This document shows, in pieces, positions 11,708-21,392 of a stretch of 64,000 bases of DNA. The stretch spans positions 1,163,795-1,227,794 of the forward strand of contig JANCRA010000067.1 of assembly GCA_024362935.1 (NCBI GenBank), given 5' to 3'. The number at the start of each line of letters is the position of its first letter. Position 1 is the stretch's first letter. A program made the position numbers and the translations under genes. A model generated the notes under the pieces. The model was not told where the DNA came from. It saw nothing but the letters and a program-made list of their open reading frames with translations, and did no database searches. The DNA is from Setophaga petechia (lineage: Eukaryota; Chordata; Aves; Passeriformes; Parulidae).

Positions 11708-11755
11708 TCCCTGATGGATTGGACATGCCCTTGATGGACTGAACATGGCCCTGCT
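11708..11755. repeat. Remainder of the 20-bp minisatellite beyond the LTR
   Basis: Two degenerate units (TCCCTGATGGATTGGACATG, then CCCTTGATGGACTGAACATG) continue the array of 10525-11087 on the far side of the inserted LTR. Confidence 0.85.
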
Positions 11756-12249
11756 TCTTGCAGGGTTTTGGACCTCATGACCTTTAAAGCCATTCCATGA
11801 TTCCATGAAATGGAATTCCATGGTTTTATTAATAAAATTGCATTTATTGAATAATAAAATTCCATGATTCCATGATTCCAATAAAATTTAATGAATAATA
11901 AAATTCCATTATTTTATTCCCATGAAATGCTTAGCAGAAATTCCTGCTAAACTGTCAGCTTTTATAATTGCCAAACGTTATACACTGCCAAACATTATAA
12001 TTTACTCCATATAATAAATAATTTAATTTACTCCAATCTGGTACCACTGACAGTTTCTCCAAGGGTGTTAAAAGAGGATGGGATGGACGGCAGCTGGGGA
12101 ATCCGTGGAAACAAACCAGTGGAAAAAAAGGAACCTTTGGAGTCTCTTTTCCACCCTGAGAGCCAAAACATGCCTGGAGGGGGAGAATGGCTCAGTGCCC
12201 TCTCTGTTTGAATTTTATGGGCAGGAATGGAGGTGCTAAGGAATGACTG
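11756..12249. other. AT-rich intergenic DNA with short ATTCCATGATT duplications
   Basis: Imperfect tandem copies of AATAAAATTCCATGATTCC occur at about 11800-11925. Nothing coding was seen. Confidence 0.45.
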
Positions 12250-12339
12250 GATGTGCCATGCAGTGCCATGCTCTGGTTGGCATGGCTGGACTCGATGACC
12301 CCAGAGGATCTTTCCAGCCTGGCTGATTCTCCAATTAAA
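12250..12339 (+). mobile_element. CR1 LINE 3' end fragment
   Basis: GGCTGGACTCGATGACCCCA and GGATCTTTCCAGCCTGG are the usual CR1 3' terminal wording. It abuts the LTR beginning at 12340. Confidence 0.5.
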
Positions 12340-12832
12340 TGTGGAGCAACCGGGACAGGGATGTGAGAGACAACTGCTCACTTTGAAAACTTAAAGAGGT
12401 TTATTAAACCTTAACAAAAATACAACAAAGAACTACATAAGGAAAAAGCTGCAGCACTGGGAACTGCCCCTCATGAACACCACATGGCCAGTTCATCTTC
12501 AAGATGGATGTTCTGTCTTTTATACCCCTGGGGGTGGCATCAGCCAGCCCTGGCCTTTCTCAAAGAAGAGCTGAGTCAGTCAGCTCTTCTTTGCCATTTA
12601 TCAGTGGAAATCGCTTTCCTGTAACTGGGTTGGAGGTCAGGTGTTGCCATGCCTCACCCCCTAAGCACCAAGCTTTTCCATTCCCACCTGCCCCATGCAA
12701 GGGACACACGTGCAGCTTCTTTGTACCTGTCCTAGACAGCCCCGGCTGTCTGATGGCAACAGTACAGGGGGAAAAGGGAACTATGGGGAGAACAGAGGAC
12801 ATTTCACTAAAGCTTTTCTCAATATTCACACA
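12340..12832 (-). mobile_element. Solo LTR (family D) with TATA and poly(A) signal on the minus strand
   Basis: Read on the minus strand it starts TGTGAATATTGAG, has a TATA box (GGTATAAAAGACAG, near 12518-12525), an AATAAA (near 12395-12402) and ends GGTTGCTCCACA. The order U3-TATA-AATAAA-end fits an LTR of ~490 bp. It lies ~550 bp upstream of IBA57, in the opposite direction. Confidence 0.75.
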
Positions 12833-12927
12833 ATAGTTATCTTTTAATTGCGAGAGCAAATCATCTCATTATCCATCTATAACACGGAGAGCTGGGCTGG
12901 GCAGCCCCCGACGAGAACCGTGGGACG

Positions 12928-13150
12928 CGGGAGCGCTCTGGGCTGTCCCCTCGCTGCTCCATGGCCGGGGGGGTTCCCAAATTCCTGCTTTGGGACCGCG
13001 GGGAGCGCTCTGGGCTGTCCCCTCTCTGTTCTATGGCCAGGGGGTTCCCAGATTCCTCCTTTGGGACCGCGGGAAGCGCTCTGGGCTGTCCCCTCGCTGC
13101 TCCATGGCCGGGGATCCCGGGGAATTCCCAAATTCCTCTTTTGGGATCGC
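12928..13150. repeat. ~71-bp GC-rich tandem repeat upstream of IBA57
   Basis: Three units start with GAGCGCTCTGGGCTGTCCCC at 12931, 13003 and ~13073. Each contains CTCCATGGCCGGGG, TTCCCAAATTCCTCC and TTTGGGACCGCGGG. The array runs directly into the CpG island of IBA57. Confidence 0.85.
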
Positions 13151-13640
13151 GGGGCGCGCCCGGCACCGCGGGCGTGGCCAAACGAGGGGGCGTGGCCATG
13201 AAGGCGTGGGCGTGACCAGTTCAGCGGCAGAGTCTATTGGATGGGCGTGGTTACCGGAAAGGGGGCGGTCCCGCAGCGTCCCGGCCCCGCCAGCAGGTGT
13301 CGCCCTGCCGGCGGACACACACAAGATGGCGTCTGCGGCGGCGGGCGGCGGTGGTGGGGGGACTCTGTGACGGCGCCGCCATGTTGGTGAGGGCAATAAC
13401 GGCGCCCGGGCTGCGCCGGTGGTGCCGGGGCCAGCGGGGCGCGGCCGCCGCCTGTTTCCCGCTGGGCCGGGCGCTGCTGGGCGTGAGGGGCGCCGAGGCC
13501 GCCGCCTTCCTGCAGGGGCTGCTCACCAATGACGTCACGCAGCTGGTGGCGGAGGGCGACGGCCCCCCCGCGCTCTACGCGCACGCGCTGAATGTGCAGG
13601 GCCGCTGCCTGTATGACGTCATCCTGTACAGGTGAGACCA
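13140..13640 (+). promoter_or_regulatory. IBA57: CpG island / promoter of IBA57
   Basis: A dense run of CG dinucleotides covers the region upstream of and including coding exon 1. Just upstream of the start codon lie an ATTGG box (CTATTGGATGGGCGTGG, 13232-13249) and GGGCGG/GGGCGTGG GC-box-like motifs. There is no TATA box, as usual for a housekeeping CpG promoter. The transcription start is probably within ~13240-13380. Confidence 0.7.
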
Positions 13641-16600
13641 AGCGGCGCGGTCGGGGGGGGGGGGAGGAGGTGGGAGAGACCATTGGGGTGGCGGGGGGGT
13701 GGCTCCTGACATTTCCGGCTCAAATGTCAAAATGTCAAAATTAATGTGCAAAAAAGCGATTCCTCCGTGGGTGTGTGACATCACTCAGAGCAGAGTCTGG
13801 GGATTACCGCAGCAGAGAAATGTGATGGGTGCGATATCCGCACGTGTGGATGTTGGCTCTGCACTGGAGCCAGGCTGTGAGGGCTGGGTGTGTTCACCTG
13901 GAGAGGAGAAGGATCCAGAGAGAGCTCAGAGCCCCTTCTAGGGCCACAAATCGGATTTTGGGAAGGAATTCTTCCCTCTGGGGGTGGTGAGGCCCTGGCA
14001 CAGGGGCCCAGAGCAGCTGTGGCTGCGCCTGGATCCCTGGAAGTGCCCAAGGCCAGGATGGACAGGGCTTGGAGCAGCCTGGGATAGTGGAAGGTGTAGG
14101 GGTTGGAACTGGATGGGCTTTGAGGTCCCTCCCAACCCAAATCCATCCTGGGATTGTGTGACAGTGGAAGGCACAGCTGAATGAAGCTTCTCCCCCAGCT
14201 GTGCCCAGTTCTGGCCCCTCAGTTTGGGAAGGATGTTGAGATGCTTGAGCACATCCAGAGGAGGCAATGAGGCTGGAGAGGGGCTGGGAACACAAACCCT
14301 GTGAGGAACGTTTGAAGGAGCTGGGGGTGTTTAGCCTGGAGAAGAGGAGGCTCAGGGGTGACCTTATTGCTCTTTACACCTTCTGAAGGGAGGTTGCAGA
14401 CAGGTGGGGTTGATCTCTGACAGAACCAGAGGACACAGTCTCCAGTTATGTCAGAGAAGATACAGGTTGGATATTAAGAAGAAATTTTTCACCTAAAGAA
14501 TAATAAAGTACTGGAATACTCTTCCCAGGGAGGTGGTGGAATCACCATCTCTGGATGTGTTTAACAAAAGACTGGACATGGCACTTGGTGCTATGGTTTA
14601 GTTGAGGTGTTGGGGCATGGGTTGGGCTCAATGATCTTGGAGGTCTCTTCCAAACTCATTACTCTGTGATTCTGTGAAATTCCCTTCACTGTAGGTAAGA
14701 ACAGAGAATTCCACATGGGCAGACCTGTTTGTGCCCCTGGGAGAAGTGAGGGCAGTGTTTGCAAGGGAAGCTGAAACAGCTCAGGTATTTCACTGTGAGG
14801 ACATGGGTGCTGCTCCCTCTGTGCCATCCAGAAATCAGCACAGAAATTTCTGTGCAAATCCAGAAATCCTTGTGTGGATTTGCACCAGGATCCAAATAAA
14901 TACCCACCTTTGGCTCCTGCTGCTGTGGGGGTTCATTTTCCTGACCTTGGGGGTGTGATATTTTTTTTTTTTTTAGGCTCCACAAGAGCACAGCAGAGGA
15001 GCCTCACATCCTGCTGGAGTGTGACAGCAGCGTCCTGGCCTCCATCCAGCAGCACCTGAAACTCTACAAGATCCGCAGGAAAGTCACCATCAACCCCTGC
15101 CCTGACCTCTCCCTGTGGGCTGTCATCCCTGGGGACACCAGCTCCCTCCCAAAATGTGCAGACCAGGCTCTGCTCCTCACCCCTGACCCCAGGGCAGAAG
15201 TCATGGGCTGGAGACTGATTGCAAAGAAAGGAGCAAATCTGTCAGAGATCATCCCTGGGAGCCAAGTGGGAGACGTGCAGGATTACCACAGGCACAGGTA
15301 TAAACAAGGTAAAGCCAAGCCCTGGTTTTCACTGTGGGTTTTGGGAGTCCACATGCTGATTTAAGGCAGTAATAAGTTATAAACCCTTCATTCTCATGTT
15401 TTAATGCATTTAATTTGTTCATTAATAGATGTATTAATTGCTATTTTGAGTATTAAAGTGAGCTGAGGTTATAATCCTGTCTGGTGGCAATGTTTGGGTA
15501 TAATTTTCTCTAACTCAGATTATGGGGATTAGTCAGGAATTCTAAGAGAAAGCCAGGATTATTCATTTTCTTAAAGAGAAGCTTCTGTAGTTTGAGTAAT
15601 TTTGATTATTTTGGGATGATGCACAGCCCAAGCATTTGCTTGTTGCTGAGGAAGGAAAAGGAAACACCCAGACTTGGCTTCCTAAAAACGTTGTGGTTGG
15701 ATTTGCTGAGTTAATTCCAAGGTCACGGAGACTGGACAGGGATCTGAGTCCTGGGAGCCCCAGTGCCTTTGATTTTAGTGTGTCCATGCTGATAAAGGAT
15801 TAAATTAATTGGGAAAGAGGGAAAGAGGATGATCCTGTCCTGAAACAGAGATCCCTTTGGGCTGGAAAATCAAACTGAGAACGAGCCAAACAACTCAGAG
15901 CACAAATCTAATGAGGAGCAGCATTTACTTGGATGCCTCAGGTTCAGCTTTTATATTTTCAGATTCTGTGCTGCTTTAGTGTGTGGGTCTGAGCTTCACA
16001 TCAGGGCATGGTGAGCTCTGTGCACAGAGCAGGGAGACAAAACAATTCCTGCTCCAGCTGGGCACCAAGGACAAATGATCCAAATCTCAGCCCAAGAGCA
16101 CAAACCCCGTGGGCTGCAGAGAGAAAAACAAGCAGGGTGGGACTGCCTGGGCTAAAGCTGGGATGGGACAATGAACTGCAAGATGCAAATGGAGCAGAAC
16201 TGATCCCAGGGAGAGAGCCCGGGAGCGCTCGTGCATTTTGGGGCCATTTGGGTTCATCTTGGGTGCAGCCCTGGCTGGGCTCTTGTGCTGCCCAAGGTGC
16301 ATCCATGGAGGCCTTTGAATAAATCCCTACTTTATTCTTTCTATTCTTTATTATTTCTATCCTGAAATATGGGTCTCCTCAAGCCAGGTTTCATAAGCTC
16401 TTGGAGGTCTGTTTCACACCCAAGATAGCTCAGGTACTGTAGAAGGCATAAAATCAGCAGGATGGCTTCTGTGGTAGTGTTGGAAACAAAAAGCTTTTAA
16501 TAAAAGGCAAAATAACAAAACTCTTTACAGAGAAAAACCAAGCCAGGCGCATGAATTCCTTGCCCCTGGTAAAACACCCCACAAAAGCCATTAGTTCCTT

Positions 16601-19034
16601 TGCTGTCTTCTTTTTCTGGTAAACTGCTCAGGTGGGACTTCCAGGCTTCTGTCCAATTGGCTATCCTTAAGTCTGAGGTGAAGTCCCCCAGGTCCTATGA
16701 GGTGTCTTTTCACCTAACTGAGGAGAGAAAATGTCACTCTTAGATTGGATGTGACACACACACGTGATCAGGGTCTAAGAAGAAAAAAGATTATTTTTTT
16801 TATTCTGCGTGTTCTCCAGCTTATATACTCTTAACAAAGTGTGATCTTAAGTGTGGTGGTGTTTGCAGGGGTCCCAGGACGAGGGACGAGATGAGAATCT
16901 TGACTCCATGTTTCAGAAAGCTGATTTATTTTTTTATGATATATATTAAAATAAAATGATATATTATGACTATACTAAAAGAATAGAAGAAAGAATTTCA
17001 TCAGAAGGCTTGAAAGGAAAAGGAATGGAATGATAATAAAATCTTGTGACTGACCAGAGAGTCTGAGACAGCCAGACTGTGATTGGCCATTAATTAAAAA
17101 CAACCACATGAGACCAATCAAAGATCCACCTGTTGCATTCCACAGCAGTAGATAATTATTGCTTACATTTCATTTCTTAGGCCTCTCAGCTTCTCAGGAG
17201 AAAAATCCTAGCAAAAAGATTTTTCATAAAATATATCTGTGACACTTAATCATTAATTACATCACAATAACTCATTATATTCATTGGTGCAAAGCAATTA
17301 ACATCAATATAATTGGCAAAGGTTTTACAGAAATTTAATAAAGCGTGTATACACATCTACTTATGCATGTAGTCTAGTTTATAAAAATTTTCATGTATCT
17401 TTTCTAATCTCTTTCCATGCTGACAGCCTTGTTTTCTTCCTTGCTATGGATACACTCGAAAATCATCAATTGTTATTTATTTGATTAACTCAGCTTTGCT
17501 TGCAGGCCAGCTGTCAAGCCTCTCTGTGAAAAACGCCAATCACTTGTTTTTTAAATTTTAATAGTTTAATAGTAATAAAATGGTTTTAAAACAATAGTAA
17601 TACAATTAGAGTAATAACAATTTGGACAAATTGAATTAAGACAACATGAGACAATAAAAGCAAAGAGTTACAGACGTCTGGGTACCTTTTTCTGGGCAGC
17701 ACCAGCCCGAAAAAGGACACAGTTAACAAAGGATTAACCCTTAAAAACAACAGCCTGTTGCATATTCATACACCTCATACATGATGCATAAATTCCATTC
17801 AAACACAGGATTCTGTCTGGTCATCATCAACTTCTTCCTCTTAATCCTAACTGCACCTTCGAGGCAGGAAGAAGTTCATTTCTTCTGATAATGGGGCAAT
17901 AAATTCTCTTTCTCTGAAAGATTCAGGTGTCCTGTGGCTGCTATCTCACTGTGAGTCCTTTCTTCCAAAAAAGTATCCCACATAGCATAATTTCTATTTT
18001 AACATTTTTATAACCTAAAACTATATTTAACACAGTACTTAAAGAGAATTAATACAGCATTACTTTCTAACATAACACATATAATATTCATTTGAATATT
18101 TGCAAAAAGCCAATCATAAATATACATTTTTCACACCCTCCATACTACACTTGTGGGTTTGTTTCCTTTTTAAGGGCACAAAGCATAGTTTTGTCATTCC
18201 ATCAGCAGGGGCACATTGCTATGCTATTCTAGCCTCTGTTCTAGATCATCCTGATGTAGTGGATAGGGTTAGGCGCTCAGAAAATCTCATGATGTTACAG
18301 AAAGCAGTAGAGTTGCTCTCCCCCTAACGCCTAGTGATAAAGGATCACCCAAGAATGTAGTCCCCCCTAACATTTGTAACTTTTTACCCCTTACTAACCA
18401 ATTACAGTAAGGTAAGACCCCCTGACGTAGAGAAAGAACTGGCAGAGTATAAAACCCGACGAGGCGGGACAATAAAGGTCTTGAACCGTCCACCATAGTG
18501 GTGCCTGCGTGTGTTCTTGGCCCGAGTGACCCTGGAGAGTTTGGGTTGCCGTGCCGTTTCCTCGGAACCAGGTCACCTCACCTTGCATTAGAAAGTAACA
18601 CCTTCTCAAGGCACCAACCTCCTGCCTTTGTTCTCCCCCTAGGAATCCCTGAAGGGGTGAAAGATCTGCCCCCTGGCATCGCCCTGCCCCTGGAATCCAA
18701 CCTGGCCTTCATGAACGGCATCAGCTTCACCAAGGGCTGCTACATCGGCCAGGAGCTGACGGCCAGGACCCACCACATGGGGGTGATCCGCAAGCGCCTG
18801 CTGCCCGTCACCTTCCCGGGGCCCCTTCCCCCTGCTGGCATCCCCGAGGGCGCTGACATCCTCACCCAGGCAGGAAAACGTGCTGGAAAGTTCCGTGCTG
18901 GAGGAGGAGAGCTGGGCATAGCCCTGCTGAGGCTGGCTCACCTCCACGAGCCGCTCTGCGTCGCCCTGGAGGGGGACAGGGTGGAGCTCAGGGCCACCAC
19001 GCCCGAGTGGTGGCCAAAAGGGGCTGCTAAGTAG
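13381..19034 (+). CDS. IBA57: IBA57, mitochondrial iron-sulfur cluster assembly factor (3 coding exons)
   Basis: IBA57 acts in the mitochondrial matrix with ISCA1/ISCA2 in late maturation of 4Fe-4S proteins and has a GcvT-like, folate-binding-type fold. Coding exons are 13381-13631, 14977-15308 and 18643-19034 (251+332+392 nt), giving 324 aa, against ~356 aa in human. Introns obey GT-AG: CAG|GTGAGA, TTTTAG|GCTCC, CAAG|GTAAAG, CCCCCTAG|GAATC; phases 2 and 1 match. The start ATG at 13381 opens an Arg/Ala-rich, acid-free N-terminus suiting a mitochondrial targeting peptide. Family landmarks are [13 protein letters not shown] and YDVILYR in exon 1, and the signature [12 protein letters not shown] at about residues 225-236 with its conserved Cys. 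TAG stop is at 19032-19034. Intron 2 (3.3 kb) is crowded with LTRs, the last ending 42 bp before exon 3. Confidence 0.95.
13900..14165 (+). mobile_element. CR1 LINE 3' fragment in IBA57 intron 1
   Basis: It carries GGTGGTGAGGCCCTGGCACA, CCTGGATCCCTGGAAGTGCC, ACAGGGCTTGGAGCAGCCTG and TTTGAGGTCCCTCCCAACCC, the standard CR1 3' region. A second fragment follows directly. Confidence 0.75.
14195..14685 (+). mobile_element. CR1 LINE 3' end in IBA57 intron 1
   Basis: Nearly 500 bp of CR1 3' sequence is present: GGCTGGAGAGGGGCTGGGAA, GGTTGGATATTAAGAAGAAA and GGTCTCTTCCAAACTCATTA. It ends with the 8-bp CR1 tail repeat (ACTCTGTGATTCTGTG), so the 3' terminus is intact. Confidence 0.8.
15309..16480. other. 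IBA57 intron 2, proximal part, nothing recognised
   Basis: This intronic DNA has no identified repeat family. Minus-strand ORFs here show no conserved motif. Confidence 0.4.
16480..17520 (-). mobile_element. Older LTR-like element split by a younger LTR
   Basis: The AT-rich flanks 16480-16851 and 17245-17520 read as one sequence once the inserted LTR is removed, joining across the CTTAAG/CTTAAT duplication. The left part contains TTATATACTC and TTTTTTATTCTGCG stretches that would be TATA and poly(A)-like on the minus strand. The assignment to an LTR is tentative, and outer boundaries are approximate. Confidence 0.4.
16852..17244 (+). mobile_element. Solo LTR (family A) with 6-bp target duplication
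   Basis: This 393-bp element begins TGTGGTGGTGTTTGCAGGGG and ends ATATCTGTGACA. The target duplication is CTTAAG (16846-16851) and CTTAAT (17245-17250), one mismatch. It is the best-preserved member of the family also found at 2962-3337, with diverged relatives at 6275 and 6890. Confidence 0.8.
17525..18135 (+). mobile_element. Solo LTR (family C) in IBA57 intron 2
   Basis: It begins TGTGAAAAACGCC and ends TTTTTCACA, 611 bp long. It aligns throughout with 11088-11707, including GAGTTACAGACGTC, GGTACCTTTTTCTGGGCA, CATGATGCATAAATTCCATT and AAGATTCAGGTGTCCTGTGG. The two copies differ by scattered substitutions and small indels, so they are independent insertions. Confidence 0.75.
18136..18292 (+). 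mobile_element. Possible internal fragment of an endogenous retrovirus
   Basis: This short stretch lies between the family C LTR and the LTR at 18293. One frame is open across it and contains [20 protein letters not shown] followed by [14 protein letters not shown], which reads like protein. No family was recognised and no intact gene is present. It may be the 3' end of a proviral internal region ahead of its 3' LTR. Confidence 0.3.
18293..18600 (+). mobile_element. LTR (family E) with TATA box and poly(A) signal, ending 42 bp before IBA57 exon 3
   Basis: Perfect 6-bp terminal inverted repeats (TGTTAC...GTAACA) bound 308 bp. TATAAAA lies at 18448-18454 and AATAAA at 18471-18476, in the order and spacing of a compact LTR. 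It is in the same orientation as IBA57. The exon 3 acceptor with its pyrimidine tract (TTTGTTCTCCCCCTAG, ending 18642) lies just beyond. No target duplication is visible next to 18293, which fits a 3' LTR left from a longer element. Confidence 0.75.
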
Positions 19035-19436
19035 GTGAGGGAGCAGCTTAGGGAGAGGTTGGGGTGAGTTGGGTGGGGGAATTTGGGAATGCTGCTGTTG
19101 TGTGGGGAGGGTCTTGCAGGATTCCTCAAATGGGGATAAACAGCAGGAACCCAAAGCTGTGGCAGATCACTAGGTTGGATCTGCTGTGGAGAGACAAATC
19201 CAGGGAATTGCAGCTTTTCCTGAGGGTAATCCCCACTTTTTTAGGGGTGCCATGACTTTTTGGGACCCTATGAATTTAGGGGTGCCTGGTGTTATTGGGT
19301 TGGACCCTATTTAGGGGGTGCCCTGTGTTGTTGGGTTGGACTCTGGATGGGTCTCCAGGCCCACACTCACTCCCTCAGACTGTGCTCTCCCAAGCAATGG
19401 GATCAGGACTTTCCCTGCTCCATGCACTGATTTCTC

Positions 19437-19590
19437 AGTTCAGAATAACCATTCTGAGATATTAAATCTTATTGGTTCACAATAACCATTCTGAGATATT
19501 ACAATTTTATTGGTTCACAATAACCATTCTGAGATATTAAATCTTATTGGTTCACAATAACCATTCTGAGGTATTATAATTCTGTTGGGT
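19437..19590. repeat. 37-bp tandem repeat, four units
   Basis: The unit is TTCACAATAACCATTCTGAG then ATATTAAATCTTATTGG. The second unit has ACAATTTT for AAATCTT, and the fourth is diverged and runs into a T-run. It lies in the presumed IBA57 3' UTR. Confidence 0.9.
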
Positions 19591-20563
19591 TTTTTTTTTT
19601 TTTTTTGAGTGGAGATCATGCTGCTCTTATTAAGATGTATTCTCAGGCTGAAGTTTTTTGCTGCAAATTGTTCCTTGCATTGAGCTTCTTCAACTTGCTG
19701 GTGGGGCTGGTGTTTCTTCCCACCTCTGGAATTGTGTTCAGGAAGAGGAACACCTTGTGCTTCACGTGTCAGACCTTGATTTTAACTCATCCCAGCTGGG
19801 GAAAAAAGGTCTCAAACCTTCTGTCCTGACCCCTGCTTTGGTGCCAGTGGAGGGAGCAGAGCCAGTTCCTGTGACTCCCTTCACTCAAACCTTTTTTTTG
19901 GGAGAGGAAAGGGATGTTTTCAATGCCACCTGTGCTGGCTTGGCCTGGCCTTGCTGAGGGGGGATTTGCACCATGTTCTGGCTCTTTCTGTGCCCCTGAC
20001 CCTGTCCCTGCTGCCACCTGCACTGGGGTTTTCTCCATCCACCACCCCAAGGTTTTCAGAGCAGCCCAATGCTTGGGCATTTCTTTGCTTTAATTTTTCT
20101 GGCTGCCAGCACTCCTCTGCTTCTCCATTTTTTCTTCTTGCTGCAACATATTCCTCTTATTATCATATTCCTCTCTTATTCCAAAGCCAACCAGCTCTGT
20201 GCCTCCTGACCCTGTAAACCTGCAGTGATTTGTAGGAACCCTTTTTATTTTTGTATTGTAATCAATCCATTACACAATGAGAGAGCTGCCCAGGTGAGAT
20301 CCTGTTTTGTCCAAAACAAAACCAAAAAAGCCTTTGCATGAATATTTGTAACAAAACCCGTCCCAAATCACATTCTGCCTCTGTTTTAATGTTACTGTGA
20401 ATGGAATTTGTCTGTAAAAAATGCTTATATTGATTAAAATTCTATGGTTGCTGTAAAATGGTGCTGTGGAATACCTCATTAATTATTGCCTCTGATTTAA
20501 ATGGGACTCATCTGAAAGAGAAGATGCCTTTTTTTTTTTGCTTGGTGTGAAGACATGCAACAG

Positions 20564-20569
20564 AATAAA
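20564..20569 (+). terminator. IBA57: Candidate poly(A) signal of IBA57
   Basis: AATAAA sits in CAGAATAAATGTATTTTC, about 1.5 kb after the IBA57 stop. It is followed by a GT-containing region. Chosen by position only. Confidence 0.3.
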
Positions 20570-21149
20570 TGTATTTTCAGGTTGCTTGCTGACAAGAATC
20601 ATGCCTTAGCACGTTGGTCAGGTGTGGAGTTGGTATCAGAGTCTTTCTGCTGGGAAAATAAATAAAATTGGACCCTTCAGAGGCCACAAAGATGAGGCTG
20701 TGCTGCCCAGCTCGGCCTGAAGCAGATTTTCCTCTGCCCCCCATTGTGCAAAGGCTGCTCAGAATGGTTTTATTGTCCTGGGGTGAGCAGAGCCTGAACA
20801 AACACTGAATCAACTCCTCTGTTTGGGGAAGCCCTGCATCTTTTCTGCCTTGGTCACACATTTCTTTTGTTCTTCACAGTGTTTGAAAGGCTTTTGTTGC
20901 TGCCAGCAGCTGCAGGTGACAAGGTTAGACACAAGAAGGTGGTGCTGGGGTGAACAGGTGTTTGATTCTGGAAAATAAAAGAAATGAGGTAGAAATGGAA
21001 GGGATGGATGGAGGATAACCCAATCCATGTTATCCTTTAATTTTTTTGTTCTCCCTCACAGTCTTCTCCACCTTTAATGATTTGAGGCAGGTGAATTTGG
21101 GGCTGGAGAATGCAAGAGTTGATTTTGCAGGGATTTTGGCTCCCTGAGA

Positions 21150-21345
21150 GCCATGGAATTATTAGGGCTGGAAAAGACCTCTTGGATCATCAACTCCAAC
21201 CATTAAAAGCACTTACACATCCACCACTAATCCACGTCCCCAAGTGACACATCCACCCAGTTTATGGCCACTTGCAGGGATGGTGACTCCACCACTTCCC
21301 CTGGTACCTGTTCAGGGTTTGACCTCTCCAGTGAGGAAATTGGAA
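21150..21345 (-). mobile_element. CR1 LINE fragment, reverse orientation
   Basis: Reverse CR1 wording is present: GGGCTGGAAAAGACCTCTTG, CATCAACTCCAACCATTAAA, CCCAAGTGACACATCCACCC and GGGATGGTGACTCCACCACT. Confidence 0.7.
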
Positions 21346-21392
21346 GGGAAAAGGGCTCTGCAGGGAGACCTGGAATGGTTGGATGGATGAGT

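Larger units (their letters stand above)
19035..21140 (+). other. IBA57: Presumed IBA57 3' UTR and flank
   Basis: No further coding exon was found. A four-copy 37-bp repeat lies at 19437-19590. A candidate poly(A) signal AATAAA at 20564-20569 follows a T/A-rich, non-repetitive stretch. The 3' UTR end is not certain, and an earlier site could be used. Confidence 0.45.

Noticed and set aside
18498..19034. An ORF extending IBA57 exon 3 upstream into the LTR, suggesting an LTR-IBA57 fusion protein
   Set aside because: The frame's first codon at 18498 is GTG; no ATG lies between the LTR start site and exon 3. Only an internal ATG at 18711 could be used.
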